NCBI GenBank assembly: GCA_009380005.1
Contig: WHSQ01000030.1
Location: 1 to 36,554 of the forward strand
From: Actinomycetota bacterium
Lineage (GTDB): Bacteria > Actinomycetota > CADDZG01 > WHSQ01
DNA: 36,554 nucleotides
Reading direction: 5' to 3'
Position numbers and translations under genes: made by a program. Below, piece after piece: positions 31,272-36,554 of this stretch (within the stretch, counting starts at the first letter, position 1; every line of letters begins with the position of its first letter). The notes beneath the pieces are model-generated. The model made no database searches, had not been told where the DNA came from, and worked only from the letters and a program-made list of their open reading frames with translations.

Positions 31272-31772
31272 TTGACTACCAAGGATCTACACGCAGTGAT
31301 GAACGAGCACCTGGTGAAGGAGCTCTACGCCGCTTACCTGTACCTGTCGATGGCCGCTTACTTCGAGTCGGAGAACCTGCCGGGCATGGCCGGTTGGATG
31401 CGGGCACAGTCGGGCGAGGAATACCAGCACGCGATGAAGTTCTGGGAGCACATCTCCGACCGTGGCGGCCGCGTTCGGCTTCTGGCGATCGACGAGCCCC
31501 CATCCGACTTCAAGGGAGCGATCGACGCGTTCGAGCAAGCGCTGGAGCACGAGAAGCAGGTGTCGGCGGAGATCGACAAGCTCTACGAACGGGCCGAGGA
31601 AGAACACGACCATGCTGCGGAGGTCTTCCTCCAGTGGTTCATCACCGAACAGGTGGAAGAAGAGAAGACCGCTCAACAGATGGTGGACACCCTCAAGATG
31701 GCGGAGGACAGCCCCGCGGCGCTGCTCATGGTCGACAGAGAGTTCGGCTCCCGCGGCACCGCAACCGGATAA
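31272..31772 (+). CDS. ftnA: ferritin
   Basis: A 166-residue non-haem ferritin. Starting at TTG 31272 (ribosome-binding site GGAGGA just upstream) the ferroxidase residues fall at the classical numbers: E17, E50, H53, E94, Q127 and E130. This strongly supports that start over the upstream in-frame codons. It oxidises and stores iron as ferric mineral in a 24-subunit shell. It lies about 1.4 kb after the metal-transport operon, which is consistent with a regional iron-handling theme, but it has its own promoter region. Confidence 0.92.
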   Translation: MTTKDLHAVMNEHLVKELYAAYLYLSMAAYFESENLPGMAGWMRAQSGEEYQHAMKFWEHISDRGGRVRLLAIDEPPSDFKGAIDAFEQALEHEKQVSAEIDKLYERAEEEHDHAAEVFLQWFITEQVEEEKTAQQMVDTLKMAEDSPAALLMVDREFGSRGTATG

Positions 31773-31790
31773 ACCTCTTGCAGAGCGGGG

Positions 31791-31807
31791 GTAGGGTCGC
31801 GACCTAC
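31791..31807 (+). promoter_or_regulatory. near-perfect dyad between ferritin and lpd
   Basis: GTAGG-g-TCGCGA-CCTAC is palindromic apart from one extra G. It sits 19-35 bases after the ferritin stop and 30-46 bases before lpd. It may be a terminator stem or an operator for lpd; there is no T-run. Confidence 0.3.
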
Positions 31808-31836
31808 GTCTAACCCTCTCCGCCCGGAGGTTCGAG

Positions 31837-33249
31837 ATGGCCGATCGGTTCGACGTCGTGATCCTCGGCGGTGGCAACGCCGGGTATTCGTTCGCGTTCA
31901 GGGCCGCCGCGCTCGGCATGAGCGTCGCCATGGTCGAGAAGGACAAGGTCGGTGGAACCTGTCTCCACCGCGGATGCATCCCGACCAAGGCTCTGCTTCA
32001 TGCGGCCGACCTGGTGGACGAGATCAAAGGGGCCGGCGAGTTCGGCATCCTGACCCACGAGCCCGACGTCGACTGGGGCAAGGTCCAGGGCTTCAAGGAA
32101 AGCGTGGTCGCACGCATGTACCGAGGCGTGTCCGGGCTCGTGAAGAAGAACAAGGTCGAGCTCGTCGAGGGCGAGGGCCGGCTGACGGACGCTAAGACCA
32201 TCATCGTCTCGACGGGTGACGGCGAACGCACGCTCTCGGCAGAGCGCGGCGTGGTGCTGGCTCCGGGCAGCATCCCGCGCGAGCTGCCGTTCATCGAGTC
32301 CAACGGGAACAGGATCCACAACTCCGACCACGGGCTCGAGGCCAAGGACATCCCCTCGTCCGTGATCGTGGTCGGCGGCAACTACATCGGGCTGGAGTTC
32401 GCCAGCATGTACCGGTCGTTCGGCGTCGAGGTGCAGGTCGTAGAGATGCTGCCCAAGATCGCGCCGGCGGAGGACGACGACATCTCCGAGGCTCTCTACC
32501 GGGTCCTGCAGAAGCGCGGGATCAAGTTCCACCTCGGCGTGACGGTGACGGGAGCGCAGGAGACGGACCAGGGCGTGGAGGTCACGTTCGAGAAGGAGGG
32601 CGAGAACAAGACCCTCAGCGCCGAGCGCATGTTCGTGGCCATCGGACGCGCCCCGCGGACCGAGGGCATCGGGCTCGAAGAGGTGGGCGTCGCCACGGAT
32701 CGCGGTTTCATCACGACGACCTCGAACTTCAAGACCAGCGTGGACGGCGTCTTCGCGATCGGCGACGCGGTGTTCATCCCGGACGCCGATTGGCCCCACC
32801 CGCAGCTCGCACACGTGGCCTTCATCGAAGGCATCACCCTGGCCGAGCACATCGCCGGACAGGAGACGCCGCCGGTGGACTACAAGAACATCCCTCACGT
32901 CATCTATTGCCAGCCGGAGGTCGCATCCGTCGGGCTCACCGAGGGGAAGGCCAAGGATCTCGGCATGGACGTGACGTCGAAGCGTTACCCGTTCTCGGCG
33001 AACGCTCGAGCGCTCATGCTGGGCGGCGGCCAGGGCTTCGTGAAGACGGTCGCGGAGAAGGACGGTGCCGTCGTCGGCGTGCACATCGTCGGGCCGCGCG
33101 CGTCGGATCTGATCTCCGAAGCGATGCTGGCGACGACGTGGGAGGCGTACCCGTCCGAGCTCGCCGCGCTGATCCATCCGCACCCGACGCTGTCCGAGGT
33201 CGTCGGCGAGACCTTCCTGGAGCTGGCCGGCAAACCCCTGCACGGCTAA
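31837..33249 (+). CDS. lpd: dihydrolipoyl dehydrogenase (E3)
   Basis: A 470-residue flavoprotein disulfide reductase. The FAD motif GGGNAG (11-16), the redox disulfide GGTCLHRGCIPTK (C42, C47), the NAD-domain motif VVGGNYIGLEF and the C-terminal His-Glu pair (H449, E454 in HPHPTLSE) are all present. It reoxidises dihydrolipoamide of 2-oxoacid dehydrogenase E2 subunits. The NAD motif has Asn where Gly is common (GGNYIG). GGAGG lies 6 nt before the ATG. It precedes the E2, lipB and E1 genes, with a repeat-filled gap of 495 bases in between. Confidence 0.93.
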   Translation: MADRFDVVILGGGNAGYSFAFRAAALGMSVAMVEKDKVGGTCLHRGCIPTKALLHAADLVDEIKGAGEFGILTHEPDVDWGKVQGFKESVVARMYRGVSGLVKKNKVELVEGEGRLTDAKTIIVSTGDGERTLSAERGVVLAPGSIPRELPFIESNGNRIHNSDHGLEAKDIPSSVIVVGGNYIGLEFASMYRSFGVEVQVVEMLPKIAPAEDDDISEALYRVLQKRGIKFHLGVTVTGAQETDQGVEVTFEKEGENKTLSAERMFVAIGRAPRTEGIGLEEVGVATDRGFITTTSNFKTSVDGVFAIGDAVFIPDADWPHPQLAHVAFIEGITLAEHIAGQETPPVDYKNIPHVIYCQPEVASVGLTEGKAKDLGMDVTSKRYPFSANARALMLGGGQGFVKTVAEKDGAVVGVHIVGPRASDLISEAMLATTWEAYPSELAALIHPHPTLSEVVGETFLELAGKPLHG

Positions 33250-33280
33250 CGGATTCGCGCGGCTAACCGACCCGCGCGGC

Positions 33281-33305
33281 CCCGCTCCCGCGGCCACCGA
33301 GCGGG
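33281..33305 (+). terminator. GC-rich stem-loop after lpd
   Basis: CCCGCTC (33281-33287) pairs with GAGCGGG (33299-33305). An alternative pairing of GACCCGC (33269-33275) with GCGGGTC (33301-33307) overlaps it. No T-run follows. It ends just before the first repeat copy and may terminate or stabilise the lpd transcript. Confidence 0.4.
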
Positions 33306-33308
33306 TCA

Positions 33309-33624
33309 GGCTCTCCCGCGGCGACGATCCTCGTCCGGTTGGACACGCCACGTGCCGCACAGCTTCGCCGTGCGGAACTTCGCTCCGTCCGGGGCGCGGC
33401 CTGCGGCGGCGCCCCTCCCGAGATCCCCCGGACGAGAACCGCCGCCGCCTGGGGGCTCAGGATCGGGCCTGACTCTCCCGCGGCGACGATCCTCGTCCGG
33501 TTGGACACGCCACGTGCGGCACAGCTTCGCCGTGCGGAACTTCGCTCCGTCCGGGGCGCGGCCTGCGGCGGCACCCCTCCCGAGGTCCCCCGGACGAGAA
33601 CCGCCGCCGCCTGGGGGTTCAGGA
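33309..33624 (+). repeat. 162-bp structured repeat, two tandem copies
   Basis: Copy 1 starts at 33309-33311 and copy 2 at 33473; the period is 162 bp and I count 4-5 mismatches over about 150 bases. Each copy has the inverted repeats CTCGTCCGG (33330-33338; 33492-33500) and CCGGACGAG (33428-33436; 33590-33598) near its ends. These enclose a CCGCAC/GTGCGG hairpin in copy 1 and a GTCCGGGG/CCCCGGAC hairpin. The first 48 bases recur inverted at 1-48. The frames across it are compositionally open in several phases and are not genes. The rest of the 33250-33744 gap holds the lpd stem-loop and the E2 leader. Confidence 0.9.
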
Positions 33625-33744
33625 GCCGGCGCGAGCGAAGCGGTGGCGCGCGTGGGGGGCGGTAGTCTGGGGCATTCCAACGCGATCCCTATGGGTGGGG
33701 TTCGTTACCTCGCCGCCTAGATCTCGAAGGGGAGGTTTGGCCGC

Positions 33745-35268
33745 ATGGCGACCGAGATCAAGATGCCTCAACTCGGCGAGAGCGTCGTCGAGGGCACGAT
33801 CACGAAGTGGTTGAAACAAGAAGGTGACACGATCGAGGAGGACGAGCTCCTCGTCGAGATATCCACCGACAAGGTCGACTCGGAGGTCCCCTCGTCGACC
33901 GCCGGAACCCTTCAGAAGATCCTCGTCCCGGAAGGCGAGACCGTGAAGGTGGGCACGCCCATCGCCATGGTCGGGGAGGCCGGCGAAGCGGCTGCGGAGG
34001 AAGACGGCGGCGAGACCGAGGCCGAAGAGAAGCCGGCCGCCGAAGCCGAGGCGGAAGAGGCTCCGAAGGGGCAGGCTCCCGCCGAGGAGGCCGAGACCGG
34101 CGAGGCCGCCGTCGCGGAAGCCGAGCGCAACCAGGCCGAGGCCGGGGGCACCGAACAGGCGCAGGGCGATGGTGTTCAGCCGTCGGGGGAAGCCGAGGAG
34201 GAGGCGCCCAAGACTGCAGCGAAGCCCGAGGGCAAACCATCGCAGAAGCCGTCCGAGGCCAAGCGTCCCGGCGGCAAGCCCGGCGATACATCGAAGCGCG
34301 GGATCATCTCGCCGTTGGTGCGTCGTCTCGCCGACGAGCACGGCGTCGACCTCGACCAGATCGACGGCACCGGGACGGGTGGCCGGATCCGCAAACAGGA
34401 CGTCCTGAAGTTCGTGGAGTCGGGCAAGGGCAAGACGCAGGCTCGGCCCGCGGCCTCCGCGGAGGAAGCGCCTCAGCCGGAGGAGAAGCCGGCTGCCGAG
34501 CGCGAGGCGGCGCCCGGCCGGGCCGAACCTTCGGTCACGTCGGCCGGTGGACGCGAGGAGCTCGTGCCGTGGACGAACATCCGCCGCCGCACGGCCGAGC
34601 ACATGGTCGCCGCACACCTGGAATCGGCCCGGGCATGGAACGCGGTCGAAGCCGACTGGACGCACATCGTCAAGCTCCGGTCGAGCGTGAAGGATGCGTT
34701 CAAGCAGCGTGAGGGCTTCAGCCTGACATACATGCCGTTCCTGGCCCGAACGCTGTGCGACACGTTGCTGGAGATGCCGGAGGTCAACGCGGCCTACAGC
34801 GAGGAGCAGCAGGGGAACATCGTCAAGCACTACGTGAACCTGGGGATCGCGGTCGCGCTCGAGGGAGGCGGTCTGATAGTCCCCGTCATCAAGGGAGCGG
34901 ACGAGAAGAACCTGGTCGGTCTCGCTCGGGCGATCAATGATGTCGCGACGCGGGCCAGGACCAAGAAGCTGTCGCCGGACGACCTGACCGGCAGCACGTT
35001 CACGATCACCAATCCGGGGCCGTTCGGCTCGATCATCTCCGTGCCGATCATCCCCAGAGGGACCACGGCGATCCTCGGGTTCGAGGCGATCGAGAAGCGC
35101 GTGGTCGTGGGAGATGACGATTCGATCGCCATCCGCAGCATGGGCTTCCTGTCGATGTCATGGGATCACCGCGCTATCGACGGAGCGGAAGCCGCTAGAT
35201 TCCTCGCGCGGCTACGCGAACGCATCGCCAGCAGTGATTACTCGGCCGAGCTAGCCCAATACGCGTAG
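33745..35268 (+). CDS. bkdC: 2-oxoacid dehydrogenase E2 (probably branched-chain type)
   Basis: A 507-residue dihydrolipoyl acyltransferase. One lipoyl domain (about 2-76) has the lipoylated K43 in EISTDKVDSEV. A very long Ala/Glu/Pro linker (about 77-195) precedes the E3/E1-binding domain (about 196-232, ISPLVRRLADEHGVDLDQI). The catalytic domain (about 275-507) ends with SMSWDHRAIDG (H475, D479). It transfers the acyl group from E1 to CoA. The neighbouring E1-alpha looks like the branched-chain type, so BkdC/DBT is the best assignment; SucB-like proteins share the architecture. GGAGG lies 9 nt before the ATG. LipB begins directly after the stop. Confidence 0.87.
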   Translation: MATEIKMPQLGESVVEGTITKWLKQEGDTIEEDELLVEISTDKVDSEVPSSTAGTLQKILVPEGETVKVGTPIAMVGEAGEAAAEEDGGETEAEEKPAAEAEAEEAPKGQAPAEEAETGEAAVAEAERNQAEAGGTEQAQGDGVQPSGEAEEEAPKTAAKPEGKPSQKPSEAKRPGGKPGDTSKRGIISPLVRRLADEHGVDLDQIDGTGTGGRIRKQDVLKFVESGKGKTQARPAASAEEAPQPEEKPAAEREAAPGRAEPSVTSAGGREELVPWTNIRRRTAEHMVAAHLESARAWNAVEADWTHIVKLRSSVKDAFKQREGFSLTYMPFLARTLCDTLLEMPEVNAAYSEEQQGNIVKHYVNLGIAVALEGGGLIVPVIKGADEKNLVGLARAINDVATRARTKKLSPDDLTGSTFTITNPGPFGSIISVPIIPRGTTAILGFEAIEKRVVVGDDDSIAIRSMGFLSMSWDHRAIDGAEAARFLARLRERIASSDYSAELAQYA

Positions 35269-36015
35269 ATGTCGGAGAAGGCGGTGCTCCGGGAGGGTCC
35301 AACCGGCCCGCTGTTGCGGCCGAGCACCGGGACGCTCGACACGATGTGGTTGGGGCGCGTCGATTACGAGCGCGCCTGGGCCCTGCAGCGCGAGACGTTC
35401 TTCGCACGGCTCGACGATGAGCGGAACGACTCGCTGCTCCTTCTGGAGCACCCGCACACCTACACTCTCGGCAAGCGTAGCCAGCCCGGCGATCTCGTTT
35501 ACAACGAGCAGGTGCGGATCGCCAAGGGGGTAGCGGTTCACGAGGTCGACAGGGGGGGTCGCGCTACTTACCACGGGCCCGGTCAGCTGGTCGGGTATCC
35601 GATCATGGCACTGGGCGAGCGGTACGACGTGATGAGTTACCTTCGCAGGCTCGAAGACGTGCTGGTCCGAACGGCCGCCGACATGGGAGTCGAGGCCCAT
35701 CGCGACCCCGAGCACACGGGGGTCTGGGTGGGCCGCAACAAGATCGGCGCCATCGGCGTCAAGATCACCCGGGGTATAACGATGCACGGTTTCGCGTTCA
35801 ACGTCGACACCGATCTCACGATGTTCGAGGGCATCGTTCCCTGCGGCATCCGCGATCGGTGGGTTACGTCGGTAGCAGCCGAAGCCGGGACGGCGCCCAC
35901 CGTGGAGCGTGCGGCCACTATCACCGCTACCCATCTCGCGGACGTGTTCGATCGCACGCTCGTGTGGACGAACCCGGCGCTTCCCGCGTCGGAGGAGGAA
36001 CCGGTTCTCGGTTGA
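35269..36015 (+). CDS. lipB: lipoyl(octanoyl) transferase LipB
   Basis: A 248-residue octanoyltransferase. Signature stretches are LLLLEHPHTYTLGKR, DRGGRATYHGPGQLVGYPI, GAIGVKITRG with catalytic Lys165, and IVPCGIRD with catalytic Cys192. It moves octanoate from acyl carrier protein to the lipoyl domains, here presumably including the E2 encoded immediately upstream (no gap: TAGATG). The N-terminus has about 25 residues more than is usual before the WLGRVDYERAW start of the domain, so an internal start at 35344 is possible. Confidence 0.92.
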   Translation: MSEKAVLREGPTGPLLRPSTGTLDTMWLGRVDYERAWALQRETFFARLDDERNDSLLLLEHPHTYTLGKRSQPGDLVYNEQVRIAKGVAVHEVDRGGRATYHGPGQLVGYPIMALGERYDVMSYLRRLEDVLVRTAADMGVEAHRDPEHTGVWVGRNKIGAIGVKITRGITMHGFAFNVDTDLTMFEGIVPCGIRDRWVTSVAAEAGTAPTVERAATITATHLADVFDRTLVWTNPALPASEEEPVLG

Positions 36016-36038
36016 CGGGGGGCTCTCGAGGAGGAGAG

Positions 36039-36554
36039 ATGGCCAAGGGCAAGGACAGACATACCGACCTGGGTCTCAAGGAGGAAGACCTCCTGGGGAT
36101 GTATCGGGTCATGCTGCTGGCTCGGTTCTGCGACGAGAGGCAATGGGCATTGAACCGCATGGGAAAGGTGCCTTTCGTGGTGCCCGTGTCGGGTCACGAG
36201 GCGGCTCAGGTCGGTTCGATCTGGGCCTTCGAGCGGCAGAAGGACGTCTTCTGTCCCTACTACCGGGACATGGCCCTCGTCCTGGCGGCGGGTCTCACCC
36301 CCCGCGACGTATTCCTGGGCCTGTTCGGGAAGGCCGACGACCCGTCGTCGGGCGGTCGGCAGATGCCGGCCCACTGGGGCTCTCGCAAGTACAACATCAT
36401 CACCGGCTCGTCACCGATCGCGACCCAGGTGCTGCACGCGGCGGGAGTGGCGTACGCGAAGAAGTACAAGAACTCCGACCAGGTCGTCGGCACGTGGTTC
36501 GGCGAAGGCGGTACGTCCGAGGGCGACTGGCACGGCGCCATGAACTTCAGCAGT
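36039..36554 (+). CDS. bkdA: 2-oxoacid dehydrogenase E1 alpha subunit, partial at window end
   Basis: The first 172 residues of a thiamine-diphosphate-dependent E1 alpha subunit; the gene runs off the right edge. SSGGRQMPAHWGSRKYNI, SSPIATQVLHAAGVAYAKK and the ThDP/Mg motif GEGGTSEGDWHGAMN (155-169) resemble branched-chain 2-oxoacid dehydrogenase E1-alpha more than pyruvate dehydrogenase. It would decarboxylate branched 2-oxoacids from Val, Leu and Ile. The ATG has a GAGGAG site just upstream. An E1-beta gene is expected next. Confidence 0.88.
   Translation, partial: MAKGKDRHTDLGLKEEDLLGMYRVMLLARFCDERQWALNRMGKVPFVVPVSGHEAAQVGSIWAFERQKDVFCPYYRDMALVLAAGLTPRDVFLGLFGKADDPSSGGRQMPAHWGSRKYNIITGSSPIATQVLHAAGVAYAKKYKNSDQVVGTWFGEGGTSEGDWHGAMNFSS

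Noticed and set aside
33309-33624. CRISPR array
   Set aside because: Only two long units of 162 bp without short repeats and spacers, and no cas genes in the window.
33306-33720. Several open frames of about 100-124 codons over the tandem repeat
   Set aside because: The repeat unit is open in more than one phase and the products are low-complexity repeats of each other; the DNA structure explains the region better.
1-36554. tRNA, rRNA or riboswitch genes
   Set aside because: I saw no tRNA-like cloverleaf, rRNA signature or known riboswitch core in the intergenic stretches.

Overview
The window is high-GC bacterial DNA, most likely from an actinobacterium (Actinomycetota) outside the well-studied genera. 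The evidence is a complete yrbE/mce operon in the actinobacterial order, a DUF3151 gene (a family known from actinobacteria), tandem acyl-CoA dehydrogenases, many GTG/TTG starts with 1-4 nt stop/start overlaps, and many transcription-unit-leading genes with a TANNNT -10 box 6-7 nt before the start codon, the usual look of actinobacterial leaderless promoters. I cannot name a genus.

Left part (1-11.2 kb, minus strand): an Mce lipid-import locus. The order is MlaF-type ATPase, YrbEA, YrbEB, MceA-MceF (MceE is the lipoprotein), a Mce-associated membrane protein, a 47-codon relic of a third YrbE, and a second Mce-associated protein. Divergent from it (11.3-13.7 kb, plus) is a pair of acyl-CoA dehydrogenases, one of which lacks the usual catalytic glutamate; this resembles the heterotetrameric FadE pairs of steroid side-chain degradation. 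A small membrane protein, a third acyl-CoA dehydrogenase (minus), a YgfZ-type folate protein, a metallo-beta-lactamase-fold hydrolase and a membrane-anchored molybdopterin oxidoreductase (to 18.46 kb) follow.

Middle part (18.5-25.1 kb): a rearranged accessory region. Two islands flank a chimeric scar at 22.65-23.32 kb. In the scar the 3' ends of a DUF3151 gene and a CDF transporter are joined, at a 4-bp CGTC, to the 3' end of the molybdopterin oxidoreductase. The intact versions of these three genes flank the region, so the scar has the geometry of a tandem-duplication or strain-recombination junction. Island 1 carries a secreted hypothetical protein, an APH-like kinase, a truncated methyltransferase and two enolase-superfamily genes (a D-tartrate dehydratase homologue and a mandelate-racemase-group enzyme with unusual active-site residues). 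Island 2 carries an Xre/RES toxin-antitoxin pair.

Right part (24.7-36.55 kb): DUF3151; then a metal-handling cluster made of a CDF transporter (minus) and, divergently, an overlapping operon of DtxR-family regulator, Tat-exported multicopper oxidase, ZIP transporter and lipoprotein cupredoxin. Next come an alpha/beta hydrolase, a zinc-ribbon membrane protein, a hypothetical protein and a ferritin. The window ends in a branched-chain 2-oxoacid dehydrogenase locus (lpd, bkdC-type E2, lipB, and E1-alpha cut by the window edge). Between lpd and E2 lies a 162-bp structured repeat present as two tandem copies; a third, inverted copy is cut by the left edge of the window. All copies lie just downstream of a gene's 3' end, in that gene's orientation.
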